NCBI GenBank assembly: GCA_944548615.1
Contig: OX155967.1
Location: 22,064,752 to 22,128,751, forward strand
Length of the DNA: 64,000 nucleotides
Reading direction: 5' to 3'
Source: Micropterix aruncella
Taxonomy: Eukaryota; Arthropoda; Insecta; Lepidoptera; Micropterigidae
In this document: piece after piece, positions 20,764 through 32,900 of the stretch
Numbering within the stretch: position 1 is the first letter of the stretch
How the letters are laid out: each line of letters opens with the position of its first letter
The notes under the pieces: generated by a model
Told to the model about the DNA's origin: nothing
What the model saw: the letters and a program-made list of their open reading frames with translations, nothing else
Databases searched by the model: none
Made by a program: the position numbers and the translations under genes

Positions 20764-21243
20764 TCAGTTAACATTTCCATCTGCTGAAGGCGCTACATCA
20801 TTATCGCAGTCATCATCGGGCAAATAATTTCCACCTTCATTCATACTAATGGCGATATTGTGTAAAATAGCGAGTGCGACAATATACAGTTTAGTATTTT
20901 CGAGGGAAGTATTGAAGCCCTTTAGCAAACATCGAAACCGCTGCTTCAAACACCGAAGCAACGTTCGACAGTATTTCTTGTCCTAATGTGGGCATAATTA
21001 TAACGCTCTTCACTCCGTGTTCTTGGTGCCAAGATCGGCGTGAATAAATACGGAGTACGTGCATATCCAGAATATCCAACAAGTCTTCCTCTGAATTCGC
21101 CGTTCTCCATGCGGCTCTCATTAAATATGCGGCTCTCATTATATACACATGCGAGAATCATGTGTACTTTTCCCCTCCAGGCCGCAACTATATTTTGGAT
21201 GCGAAGAGAAGCATCCAGACCACCTGGAAAAGGTGAGAATTAA
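20764..21243 (-). pseudogene. PIF/Harbinger transposase fragment, decayed
   Basis: The minus strand encodes the C-terminal half of a HARBI1-like DDE domain: AAWRGKVHMI (about 21160-21190), then RLVGYSGYARTPYLFTPIL, RNTVERCFG, and after a frame change near 20950 KQRFRCLLKGFNTSLE and ALAILHNIA. The second catalytic Asp of the GDSGYA motif is replaced by Tyr. The N-terminal half is not clearly present upstream. It is related to, but diverged from, the intact enzyme at 4184-5401. Confidence 0.8.
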
Positions 21244-24200
21244 AATATGTGTTATAATAATAGAGTAGGTAATTTAATTTTAGAATTTGGTACTCTAAAA
21301 TCTCGAGGTACTAAGAGAGATTATCTTACTTGCAAATTCAACGAGGAATAACCCTTCCTATTGATGTAATATTGGGCCCCACCACTCCCAACTGTTGGCT
21401 TAATTGTACATTAATTTTAGAATATGCGGAAGCAGATTGTTTTTTCTGTTTCACGAATTTCATGAGTGAAATCAGGGATCATTTCATAAGCAGCCTTGAT
21501 GAAAAACAGTCCACTACTCTACATGGTCCTTCAAACCAGCGAAGATATCGTGGTGCAGCAAAAAAGGAGCCTTTCACAGTAAATTCATTTGGCCGCAAGT
21601 ATCAGATCGTCCGCCATTTTTTCATCGGTCTACGGCAGTCAGCAATCGGTTTACAGCAGCGCACTTGGTTTGTCCCAACATTTTTTAGGCGAACGCGTTT
21701 CCGTGACCGCAATCACCGGTGAGGTTCGGTGTTGCCAGCGCTTATCCTTTGTAGGAGTACGCACGAGTGAGGACATCGCAGGTAACCCGCAAGCACGAGC
21801 GACAATATACGGCAGCCGATAGCAAAAAAGGTGCAAGAATTGAACATCAACATCATAATCGTCAACAGAACGTGTGCGAAAGGGAAAATTCCAGTGCATC
21901 ATCGCGTAAGTGCGAGCAAGCAAGCGACTCGACCATCGATTCAAGTATCAAAACTTTGATCGCGATTGGACGTAAATCGCGCGCGAGCTGGCAGCACCCG
22001 CTAATGTGAACGCGCGTTCTGCGGCCGGCTAGCGTTATATCGTCGTTATAGAGGTAAAACTGAACAAGTAGCATTTTACAAATTTGCGGGGAATTGAGTT
22101 TTAGTGAAATTTTCATATGATAATTCCTCTCTATGTCATACTTGTGGTTTTTATGTTTTGAGATATAACCTTTGGTGTCTATAATAGGATGTAATTACAC
22201 ATTTTAATTTTTTAAGTCTAATTGTGTTGTTATTGACCAAAATGTACTTACATAATGACCAAAATGTCAAAATGTACTTTATAACGTACGATTAGTAATC
22301 CAATCGCGTTATACCAACACAAGAAACAAGAGCGCCATCGAGTTTATTTAAAACGCGAAAAAGAAAAAAATACTATAGGTTAGGTTATGACCGAAAAATA
22401 AAAAAACAACCACAGGGTCGGGGAAAGGATTTAGTTTGTCACTAAATTTGGCAAAACAGAGAATAAACCTTCGCAATTTTAAAATAAAACTACAAATTTA
22501 AAGTTATAAAAACAAGATCCTTTAGTTTGCAGGTAGGTAGCTCCCTCCTATCTCCTCTTCAGAAATGGGGTACAGACTTCATACATGTGACTGGTGATAC
22601 GTTTTCCAGTTCAAATGGACATCCAGGCGAGAAAAAGTCAGGGCACGGTGGGCCGATTTATTGTTGAATTTACATTGGAAAGTAAAAAGGCGGCACAGCC
22701 AAAAACCCGCTGTGACGAAAAGAGAAACACACCATTACTACAAAACTCGTTTATCTCATTGAAACCCCAAAAGAATTAAACGCTTACCAAAAAATGAGAC
22801 CTTGTTCACATTGCACATAAAACGCCGCACTCCTAGTGCACTATCCTCACGGATCACTGGTTTTCACCAGGTTCTCCGTCTCCCAACGCGAGTGAGCAAA
22901 AAGTGACTTCCATTAATTACGGTGGCTAGGATGGACAGACTGGACTGCCTGCAGTTATACCAACTTTAGGAGATTAAAAAAAACTCATAGCTACTCATGT
23001 TCACTAAAATAGTAATATTTTATGTAATATTTATTACATTTATAAAAATTCTTTTGAACTTGATTTTTTAAGTAAATCTTTTGTTTTTTTGTCATGGCAA
23101 GAACACCAGAAGGGTCCTTTTTTATTGGGCTGTGCAATACGGCTATCTCTATTATGACAGATCCAATGTCAAAGCTTTTAGCAATTTTTATTGTTTTGAC
23201 GATATGTTTTGAGATTTTGAACCATGATTCTGAAACAACTCAAAAACTGAGTAAGACCAATATAAAAAAAACACAAGAAATACAAGCGAAACATGTTGCA
23301 ATGCGTGCAACATGTTTTTGAAACATAACATGCCAAGCAAAATTGGATTTTTGTTACAACTTACAAAATGACCAAAATGTCCCTCAAACAAGTTTTCTAG
23401 TAATTTGCACTTATAAAATGAAACACAAGTACTAATTTACCATGTTTAACACTAGTGTTCTATCAGCGAAGAGTGTGTGAATTTTCGGATGCCTTTTGCA
23501 TCAGGGCGAGTCCCCAGTGGACTGTAATAATATATTTAACTCACCCTCTTTCGTGGTTTACAGCACCCTTTATTTCAGCCAGGTTGGTCTCTGCAGTGGA
23601 GCTTCCTCGATTTTCCGGCTGCTGACTGACGACACTTTACTTCTACGGCTTCTCGGCAATTAAAGCACATTTATTTTTCTAACTTGTATGTATTATCAAA
23701 AATACTTATTATTAATGAATACTTTATGGGCTTATTGCCCTACGAGCGCGCGATTACATGGGTCTCGCGTTGACGTCGGTACCTAATGCCCGAAAAGGTC
23801 CCCGCTCGTCTCAGCTCTCTTTTGCAACTAACTAAAAATGGCATCCTTCGCTTTCCTCACTGTTTACAATAAAAATCCTTCCGCCCCTTAAACGCCATGT
23901 CTATGCTTTTACTGGCCGGAACGATTTCACACCTTCTCTTATTGGTCAAAGGATCTAAAAGGAAACGCCTCTTTCCAAAATGGTATGCCAATATACTAAT
24001 AGATGGCCGTGCACGTAAATACATTACTAAATGTTTAATTATGTCTACTTAATTGTATAATTATCTCTACTTATAACTAACAACTCAAATACGGTGATAT
24101 GGTGATTTAGGGGTGCTTCTGTATCATAGATTAAAGTTGATTACCATGTCACCCTAATTACAAAATTAATTAATCTAATCACCCCAATTTACTAGGTACT

Positions 24201-24959
24201 CTAATTAGACGCATAAATGTTTACTAATTTTCATATCGGACCTGAACATTTTATTATGTTAGTATGCTTACTTAGTAATTTTCATATCGGACCTGAACAT
24301 TTTATTATATGTTAGTATATATTTACTTAGTAATTTATGTTATCTTATACTAACAATCAAGCTTACATTAATTAGCTAAATAATAATAAGGTGTCAAGCT
24401 ATTTTTCTCGCAGACCGTTTGATAACCTTATCCTATATTATAATGTAATTGTCATATATATGTCATTCTGATAACTAAATTAATAAAGAGAAAATATTGC
24501 CGCCGCTAGCTTGCTCATATTTTTCCTTTTAAGTCATAAACAATTAACGGCGAAATAGCGTTGTTACTTGGGGCGACGACATCTATTGTCTTCCTATACG
24601 GGCAAGGGGTAATGACTGGGTTTTTTGAAATGTTATAGTCCTTTCAGAGAAGCGAGGTCGTCTTTATGACAGGGTGCATTTCAGATTTACTTCTTCGAAA
24701 AGTTAACCCGTATGTGAACAATGGTGCAATAGTGTTGTAAAACTGCCCAGCAACGCCTATTGTCTCTGTGCCAGGAAGCAAGGGGTGAGTGCGGATTTCT
24801 GTGAAAAGACATATTATATCCCCCTTTAAAGTGCAGGCGGCATTGTTTGCGAATCCGGGATACCAATAAAACGATTCCAAATCTTTGCTGCCTCACTGCG
24901 TGGACAGCGTTGTAAATAATTATTTTTTAACGTAACAACTAGTTTCCATAACATTTAAG
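21244..24959. other. long stretch without a recognised gene
   Basis: Several short frames occur on both strands (for example 21330-21722, 21589-21822 and 22594-22779), but none shows a domain, splice-supported continuation or low-complexity signature worth calling. Visible small structures are a 12-bp hairpin (AAACATGTTGCA with its inverse) at about 23287-23316, and a tandem duplication with the unit starting TTTTCATATCGGACCTGAAC at about 24227-24340. A few bases of upstream Harbinger exon may lie near 21330-21420 on the minus strand. Confidence 0.35.
24227..24340. repeat. two-copy tandem repeat, about 57-60 bp unit
   Basis: TTTTCATATCGGACCTGAAC plus CATTTTATTAT(AT)GTTAGTAT occurs twice in direct order, separated by TTACTTAGTAA-type sequence. 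The copies differ by a 2-bp AT and a few substitutions. Confidence 0.75.
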
Positions 24960-26345
24960 ACTAAATTACTCATAATTCGGTTCTGGACAGTTTTCCGAGG
25001 CGGACAGCAAGCCAAGATACCAACCTTTAACATCTGTGGATATCAGTTGGTTATTGACCAACTTAACAAGATCTGCTTTTTTTCGATGATATGGGTAGTA
25101 AGTTTTTATATAAAGGTGTAAGTGTGGATGTATGATTAATGCTACGTCTACCTCGAGTTTGTGCAATGTATTTTTTTTTTATTCAGATGAATGATCGTAC
25201 CGATACTGAATGACATTTGGAGTAGATTTTTGATAGCGTAAACATTTAATTTTCAGCCATGACTCAATGCTACCCTCCTTATCTAAGGTCCGGTTTTTTA
25301 TTTTAGTGGATGCTAAAGACTGCAGGTCAAACAAGTCACAAAACTGCAACCTGCACATTATAAGGACCTTTGTTTTTATTTTTGCCTCTGGAGGGGTGAG
25401 CCCACTTAAACATTTCAAGCCAATCATTCATAATGAATGTACTCCTGTGCTTTTTTGCTGTGTCTATTGCTGAGTGCATGGAGTCGCATTCCATGTACGA
25501 ATGACCCGACTCAAGAAACTTCTGATCAATGGTTTTTTAAGTGGGTGCTTGTTTGAACAGCATTATACAACGCAGCAGCAACTTGCTGGTTCCGATTTTG
25601 TCCAGACACCACTGTTGCAGGCAGTGTTTCTTGGTACTTGAGTAAAATTGACCCTGCTTCGCTACTTCCTCTTTTACGAATAAGTTCATCCCATGTATAA
25701 CAGATTGCGTTGAAGCCGTCATTTTCATGTATCGTCAGATTTTACACGCATATCTTCCTAGAATAATAAAATTGTGAGACAGAAGAATAACACAACTGAA
25801 GCACACTTTGCAGATCGAAAGTCGCCATCCGGAAAGTAACATCTTGTTCAGAGATAGCTTTGTCTTTTTTTTTCGCCTCGTTGCATTCATTTTGCAAATA
25901 ATATGCATCGAGTAGTTAAGTTCCATCTTTTTCTTCCTTTCTGCATCAGCTATATCGTATTTGCCACACGTTGCACATTGGTTCTTTTTTTGTATAAAGA
26001 ATGATAAATTATACTCTTTACAGAAAATCTGCCGGTATGTCCATCCGCTTACTGGTTTTTCATTATCAGGCAAGCTTAACTTCTACATATCATACATTTT
26101 TAGGATGGATAAATTTGCATCTAAATATTTTCTTTTGTGGTTGTTCTAATGTAGTGCGATTCAACACTTAGGAAACTTTCTATGTGTTGTTTCGCCTTAG
26201 CGATTGCTTCTACTGTTGTTTTGTTTCTCGGTGAAGTTTTTCCTTGTTTATCCTGTCCTGCGTACAAACTGGTAACGCTTTTGCCTTCAATTGCAGTGTC
26301 CAAAGGTCCGTGAGAAATGCAGTCTTTAAAAAGTCAGTGCAAGTC
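24960..26345 (-). pseudogene. decayed member of an uncharacterised multi-copy insect gene family
   Basis: Read on the minus strand, blocks appear in the order KTSPRNKTTVEAIAKAKQHI (about 26215-26245), a VESHYIRTTTKENI segment, WTYRQIFCKEYNLSFFIQKK with a CATCGKYD cysteine pair (about 25970-26030), and KFLESGHSYMECDSMHSAID (about 25460-25525). This block order is familiar from a repetitive, functionally uncharacterised protein family found in many insect and other invertebrate genomes, probably transposase-derived. Stops and frame changes between the blocks show it is broken. The middle of the domain, where other members carry a WSDxCxGQN-like acidic motif, is largely deleted. I do not assign a biochemical function. 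Confidence 0.6.
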
Positions 26346-27566
26346 TCGGTCCACAAACTCGGTGCAGTCCTAGTTTCCCTTCAAAGTAATATGATTTAGA
26401 CACAGTTTTTGGCTTATTGCTTTGGGTGTTTCGATGCTTTGGAACAACCAGTCACGCTTTTGATCAAAAAATCTTTTTGTCAGCCGAAGTCATTTAGACC
26501 CCAGTATGATTTACAAATTGATGCTCTGTCCTCATCACAGAATAAAGGTGCACTTAAAACGACACCTTGAGCAATCTATTCGCTTTGGAGATTTAGCGGG
26601 ACATTCTTTTTTTAATTTACGTATGGCATGCACTTGAAACGTAGTTCCTTGTTCTTATTTATTTTCCAATTCCTTTGGTCACCTGTTCGTCATCTACTAA
26701 GTGGGTTTTTTTATTTGGACTTCCATAGTCAGTATCAGAATTGTCAAATGTTGTGCAAAAAAGAAGGATCTCTATCGGAATCACCCCTAGAAAAATCAGA
26801 ACCGCTACTGCTGTCATCATAGCTAACTAATTTGATTGCAATTTTTCAGTGTTTTTCTTCATCACCTGCACATAATTTCTCTCGTTCTCCATAGAAACTT
26901 GATGTGAGCGTTGTGGACTTTCAATATTATTTTCTGTGATAATTATGTCGTTATCTGTCGTAGGTGATGAAAGGGCCCACTCGACGAAATAGTTCTCTTC
27001 GACCAATTGTGGCTCACGCGCAGACAAGGTGTCTGAGGTCACACGTTGCTGTTACCGTCTCTTGAGGTTACTTTTGAGACAATAATGTCGTTATCCATTG
27101 TCGTTATCGCAGACCTGACTGCAGGCTGACTGACGAAGTGCGCGAGTCATAGAGTTGCCAGAACCTACGCTCTGGAAAAAGTGATTAAGGGCCGATTTCT
27201 AAAAGCGACGGATACCGATCGGTAACGGTTTAGGTCGACCTATCAGTTTGTTTGCGATGATTTGCGTTTCAATAACAAACCGATCGGTATAGGTTTACTG
27301 AGAGATATTAGTATCGGTCGACTGTTACTCGTCACAATCCGTTAGTAAGCTCATCCCATACAAATTTCGTTTCAATATCATACCGACAAGTATCCGTTTG
27401 ATTTGGCGGCTTCTGATTGGCTAGTTTCACGACGATGACAGCTCAAATGTAATCGCCCGAATTCGGGCGTTTTGCTCCACCATTGCGTGTGTACCACTGT
27501 GTGTACAGCTGTTCGTGCGCCGCGATAGTCGTTTACCCTCGTGTTCTGTCTGTTGTTGTTTTTTAG
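26346..27566. other. non-coding stretch upstream of Myb/SANT-like gene
   Basis: No supported coding region; the minus-strand frame at 26827-27042 is acidic and featureless. Near 27190-27330 the sequence contains several copies of ACCGATCGGTA-like palindromes. Near 27410 a CTTCTGATTGG motif is inverted relative to CCAATCAGAAG at about 29492. These might mark the ends or promoter of an element carrying the downstream gene, but no target duplication was found. Confidence 0.3.
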
Positions 27567-28791
27567 CACCGGAAGAAAGTATTCACGACGGACGAGACGA
27601 GGCGATTACTCGACTGCATCGAGGAAGAAGGCGAGGTTCTGCTGTGCAAGCGAACCGATGCCGCCTCAAACATAATAAAAGACGACGCTTGGACGAGGGT
27701 GGTGAATGTTTTCAACCACGTTCACGTGGTCGGAGGTGTTCACCGCAATTTGGATTTCCTTCGCCTGAAATGGGATAACCTTAAAAAAAAAGGCTCGACT
27801 GCGTTGCGCGAGGATACGGGCGAATAACCTAAAAGTAATATTTTTTCTATTACCTTATTATATTTAGGTAATCCATAAATCCAGCGCTGACGAAGGGAGT
27901 TTTTTGAATTTCAGACAGGCGGAGGGAAGGAGTACATTGCCCCCGACGACATATTGGAGAGGGTGACCGGACTGATAGGGCTTCTGACGGTCGGTGGCAG
28001 GGCAGACAAGATGGGCAGCGATCGAGCATTGTTCGCGGACGAAAGTAAGCATCTAACTGTATGGCGATAGAAGACGACGGTGCAGATGATCGATTTTAAT
28101 GGCGTTTGTAATTTCATAATTTGCCAGGCAACGAGGAAGCGGCTCTTAGAGCGGAAGGTGAGCCGGTGCTGTCCTGCTCTCGCAAGCGGCCCATTTTATC
28201 CACCCGTCATCCGACCAGTCTGGATCTGGAAACCGGCCACTCCAATCGCCAGCCGCAGGCGGGACCATCTGGTTACCAGCTACAAACTGCACCATATGAA
28301 GATGAAATTGACCAGGCTGCGGCTGACGAGCACCAACCAGAAATGGAAGTACCAGGAGCTTCGCCAATATTGCATCGACGGTGGGTAAACCCTACACCCG
28401 CCGCTCTACGTACCCAGCCATCACAGGAGCTTCGCAGAAGAGAGGGTAATGAAACTTTTAACTAGCCCATCCCCGTCTCCACGGTTGAATCGTTTCATTC
28501 ACTTTTCCTTTCAGATCTACCGCGACGGCGGCGGCCGTTCTCACCAATAACGGAGTCGGTTGTGAGACGAAATCGGGCCATGGAAAAATATTTCGTTACT
28601 AAGAATGTATATTACGAAAACAAAGTTGCACAGCAGGTAAATAAGCTTATATTTCCAATTCTAATTTCTTCCAATTGCTGTTTTACATAACCTATACATA
28701 CATTTTATCATTCCAGCGAGCCGCTCGAAACCCACCGCCGAGAAGACAGCCCGAGCGAGAGCAACAGAGCAGTAGCGATAGCGATTTTTAA
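27567..28791 (+). CDS. Myb/SANT-like DNA-binding protein gene, five exons, one frameshift
   Basis: The exons are 27567-27834, 27915-28044, 28128-28445, 28515-28636 and 28717-28791, all with GT-AG borders. Phases agree across exons 2-5. Exon 1 carries a Myb/SANT-like domain: KVFTTDETRRLLDCIEEEGE, a KRTDAASNIIKDDAWTRVVN segment and LRLKWDNLKKK. Exon 2 starts TGGGKEY, exon 3 is proline- and polar-rich, exon 4 has an arginine run (PRRRRPF) and exon 5 ends SSSDSDF. AATAAA follows the stop at about 28794. Such proteins are Harbinger accessory factors or host genes derived from them; no transposase is adjacent. A 9-A run near 27783 puts exon 1 out of frame: one A fewer would read through to the donor and join TGGGKEY in phase. 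The first coding exon with the ATG was not found upstream of the acceptor at 27566. Confidence 0.65.
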
Positions 28792-29256
28792 AAATAAAAA
28801 TGTGGATAACAAGTCTTTTTTGTTTATTTATTTATTTAAGGAAAACATACTGCCATTATAAAATCAGCAATAAATGGAACATGAGATTTCGTTTTAGAAT
28901 GAAAATAAAAATAGTGTCCTAAAATAAAGTTACAAAAAAGAAAAGGTCATAAGAAAATTATAAAAAAGTCATCAATATTTAATATATGGTAAGTGATAGA
29001 TATAAACTATAATATAATACCTAATCAAAATAAGTAAAATTCATTGTCAAAAACAACATACAAAAAAAAACTATTTTTGGTAATAAATTCAATGGTAAAA
29101 TATACTCAACACACATATTTAAAAACATAACATACTTTTCTGGCCAATGACATGTTTTCAACAATTGATTTGTTCAATTGTCATTTATATGCATAGTGCC
29201 TAGAGTGATGTGAAAAAGCAAGGAATGGGGATGTGAAAAAAGCAAGGAATGGGTGT

Positions 29257-29305
<49 letters not shown>

Positions 29306-29328
29306 GGGAGGGGGAATGGGTGTGTGTG

Positions 29329-29361
<33 letters not shown>

Positions 29362-29367
29362 ATGTAT
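28792..29367. other. AT-rich stretch with microsatellites
   Basis: AT-rich 3' flank, then (TG)n at 29262-29302 and a TATG/TA tract at about 29328-29364 which abuts the LTR of element C. The open frames over the repeats are artefacts. Confidence 0.7.
29262..29364. repeat. (TG)n and (TA)n microsatellite
   Basis: About 20 TG units are followed by a purine-rich spacer (GAGGGGGAGGGGG) and a TG/TATA/TA tract. Confidence 0.95.
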
Positions 29368-30251
29368 TGTAACGCACTTCGCGTTTTCCGATTTGTTTTT
29401 CCACAATTTCCTTCCACTATATTCATTCACTTCAGCGATCGGTGTCGCGTCGTGTTCATTTTTGACAGTTTCGACTTTTTCGCACGGCTGACCAATCAGA
29501 AGTGCATAGTGACGTCTGCGATGATTCGATGAGAATCGTTGCCAGAAACAAGGGAGACGGTACGATGTTCGGGATATCGACCAAAAGTGGTTAATTATTT
29601 AGTATAGTTTTTGATTAGTCTTTTGGTCATAATTCCTAATTATTTTGTTAGCTCATAAATTTACATTCAGAATATTTTAATTATTCTCTGATGGAATTGT
29701 GGAATGTAGATTGACAGCATTGAAGGTCGTTGGTTCCTTTACGATTTTGGATTCCGGATTTTAAATTAAGGATAGTGCAATATGGGTATTTCATCCTAGT
29801 TTTCACTATAAATAAAAATCAATTTTATTATCACATGATTTTAATATTTTAATATAACGCAATTCAAATGTCGAATTTGATTTTAAAAACTCGCGCGTAT
29901 CGATAAGGGGTTTCCTTGCCGGGCCCGCCAAAAGTTTGGCGGTCTACCAGCCGAAAGATAATTTGGGTCATTTTGAATCCGACTTGATTCCGAACGAGAT
30001 CCCGGGGAGTCTGTGTGTGATTTAGGACTATTACCTGGTGAGTTTGCTCGATGTTAGAACTATTAAGTGACTTTTTTTATACGCGCCAAGGACGAAGACG
30101 GATCAATGAAAGGAACAGCGACTATCGCCTCCGTCCAGTCGTTGATTTCCGATACATCGTCAAACGATCCAAATAAAAGTCACTTAATAGTTCTAACATC
30201 GAGCAAACTCACCAGGTAATAGTCCTAAATCACACACAGACCAATGTTACA
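29368..30251 (+). repeat. probable 5' LTR of element C
   Basis: It starts TGTAACGCAC, like the LTRs of A and B, and ends near GTTACA, just before the primer-site-like TGGTGCCCAAC. Without the 3' LTR in the window the borders are inferred. Its 3' part holds a 67-bp perfect inverted repeat. Confidence 0.55.
30009..30241. repeat. 67-bp perfect inverted repeat with 99-bp loop
   Basis: Arms at 30009-30075 and 30175-30241 are exact reverse complements, beginning GTCTGTGTGTGATTTAGGAC. The transcript could fold into a long hairpin just before the primer site of element C. Confidence 0.95.
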
Positions 30252-30253
30252 TG

Positions 30254-30264
30254 TGGTGCCCAAC
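30254..30264 (+). promoter_or_regulatory. primer-site-like sequence of element C
   Basis: TGGTGCCCAAC matches the first eleven bases of the tRNA-Lys-type site TGGCGCCCAAC apart from one transition. The 3' part (AAAACT) has diverged. Confidence 0.5.
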
Positions 30265-30716
30265 AAAACTTCTACAGTTCTTGCTTCAATTATAGTTATA
30301 ATTTTTTAAAAAAAATAATAAAAATCGTACGAACTATGTAAATATTTTTTTTTTAAATAGTAACATGCATTAAAAAGACTAAGTGCTATATTTTCATGCT
30401 ATTTACAGTTTCTATTTACAGTTTTTTCACAATTTCTATGTACTACTTACTAGCTAATGTCTATTCTACATAAATTCTAAATAACTAAAATCTAAATAAT
30501 TCTATTTTAAAATCAAAATCTACAACTAATTAAATCTAACGTATATAATATATGATGTAAATGGTTCAGGTGGTTCCTTCTTCTTCTTCCTTCCCAGAAT
30601 TCCAGTTCGGCAGCCTGCAGTGGGTGAGTTGTTGATTTTTCGATATATTCTTCATTCTGATCTTGTAAAGGATACTTTTATGGTTATACATCGAGCAGCA
30701 TCACCTAAATCACGAT
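30265..30716 (+). other. element C leader
   Basis: Non-coding AT-rich leader between the primer site and gag. No repeat like that of element A was noticed. Confidence 0.5.
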
Positions 30717-31837
30717 ATGCCTACGAGATTTCATTTGTTGAGGAAGTCGGAGCTAGATTTTGAAATAATTCTTCGGGGTTCAGTTCCGGAGGATACTGTA
30801 GATAAAAATAGAGCAATTTCAAAAGGACTAGCACATATCGAACCGATCTTATCCGTTCCATATCAAAATGAATGGGGTAAAGAGATACTTAAATCATTGT
30901 CTAGATTGCGAGACGATATAAAACTATTAAAAATAGATGGCTCTGGTATCAACAAACAAATTTTTGACGCTAACTATGTCGCAATGGAGAGGACATTTCA
31001 GTTCTCAACGGACATGCCCGATTATCTAATTACAATTTGGGACTTAATAAAAGATTCTTGGAAGGAGTATTCCGATAACTCTTCTCAAATATTCCAATCT
31101 TTAACAGGTTCGTCTAAGGCAAATAGTTATGAAAACCTAAACGATACAATTATCGCTTCAGTAAATGCCCCGTCGAATATTGTATTTAAAAATGAGCGTA
31201 GTGCGCCGAATTTGAATTCGGTTGATCGAGCCGTCGCTGGTAATTCCGTCAGTGGTTCGAACAGGGTTGACGTCCTTCCGTCGAGTCTTCGTCCTGTAAA
31301 TTTAGCTAAACTTCCAGTTTCGTATGATGGAAGCAGCTGTGTTTTTGATTTCCTAGAGCGTCTCCACGAGTTGGCTGAAAGTCGTTGTATCGCAGATAAC
31401 GAGCTACTTCGAGGTATTCCAGAAGTTTTGAGTGGATCAGCCTTGCTTTTCTTCCGACAGGTTAAAGGTTCCGTGGTTTCCTGGAGTGACTTCTGCCAGC
31501 AACTGAAACAGAGATTTCAACCAGATGACTATACATATAGGTTGTCAAAACAGATTTTTGTCCGTACGCAAGGAAAATCAGAAACGGTAGCTGATTACTT
31601 TGCATTGATGGATACACTTTTTAGTCGTCTTGCTAGACCGATGTTAGAAGAGCAAAAGCTCGACATACTGCTGCGCAACGTTAGACCGGTTTTCTCAAAT
31701 CAGTTCGGTCTGACGGAACTAGATACGGTTGCAAAATTAAAATCGTTTTGCGCATAGAAGAAAATCATAAGCGTTCAAAGTTTTTCTGTGAAACGCCTAG
31801 CGATTTTCTGGCAACAGCTCCGCGCAATTCTAATAGT

Positions 31838-32876
31838 TGTAACAAAAACCGGATATTTTGTTGTCTTGTTTTCGCGCCTTTGTGCAGATTATGTTCGCTG
31901 CACCCGTTTTTCCATGTTTTCCCCGTGTTTAGTCATGTTTCCTGTTGGTTTTCGCTGTTTTCATGAATTGTTCCATATTATGACAATTAAAAGAACCATG
32001 TTCACGAAATTTCGTAAATAACAAATTTTGACAGATAGAGCTGTGCAGTCATAATTTTTATCGCCCTATGCGATTCTGGCTATTAATCGCGGTTGTGCTG
32101 GTCTAGCCCTACCCTTTATGGGCAACACAAGAGCTGTCAAACGTGTTTGGTTAGAGCCCATTTCCTGTTTTAACAATGGCGGGGCAGGTGCTTTTGCTCC
32201 GCCGAGGCAGGCAGAAAGTGGATTAGAATAAAAAAGGAGTAAATCGGAGAGTAACCGCCTGGCGGTAAAATTTGTTATGTGAAGTGTGTGTGATTTATCT
32301 GGTAAGCATTTAATCTCATTTTGGCTAGCTTTTCCAGTAGGATCCGCGAGATTTTAACGGATTTTTCTGTTTATCGTAGTTTGGAGGCACCTCTGGTTTT
32401 TTTGTAAAATTACTGCTGCTATATATAAGTGACGAAATCGTCGCTAAATGTGACGGGACTTGCCTCCACGTCAAGGAATTTGCTGCATTTCTGGAATTCG
32501 GTTATTTTTATTTGGTTGAGCACATGTGACGCGCCGAGAAGCGGGATTTGAAGAAGGGGTGTCTGCGGGCGATTAAACACAGATACTTTACATAAACTGG
32601 TGTTTCTTTTTGTGCTGTAGTTTTTTGTGTCTGAGGAAAAGGGTTTTCTGTTGGCAAAATTCAATGAAGATCAAATGGCCCACCCTCTGAGATCGTTCTT
32701 TTTTAGGTTAACTTTTTTTTCTTTTCAAAATTTCTTGCGGGTATCTTTTTTTTTCTTGAATAAGTTTCCTTCTTTTCCTTTAAAAGGAGGTGGCGTCCTT
32801 TACTTTGATTCTTTTGGGTTTTGGTGGATTCTACCGTGTTTCTTCCAAACACGGAAATTATTATTTTGCGGTTATA
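31838..32876 (+). repeat. 5' LTR of element B
   Basis: 1039 bp. The ends match the A LTR, but the central segment (about 32112-32238) is unrelated to the equivalent part of A (about 5928-6028). It differs from the 3' LTR of B mainly in a short patch near 32345. Confidence 0.9.
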
Positions 32877-32880
32877 AAAT

Positions 32881-32900
32881 TAGCGCTCCAACGTTAGGCC
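32881..32900 (+). promoter_or_regulatory. degenerate primer binding site of element B
   Basis: TAGCGCTCCAACGTTAGGCC occupies the place of the A site and is recognisably derived from it by substitutions and an inserted base. Confidence 0.7.

Noticed and set aside
29174..29532. Several overlapping open frames on both strands over the TG/TA repeats
   Set aside because: They consist of dipeptide repeats created by the microsatellites.
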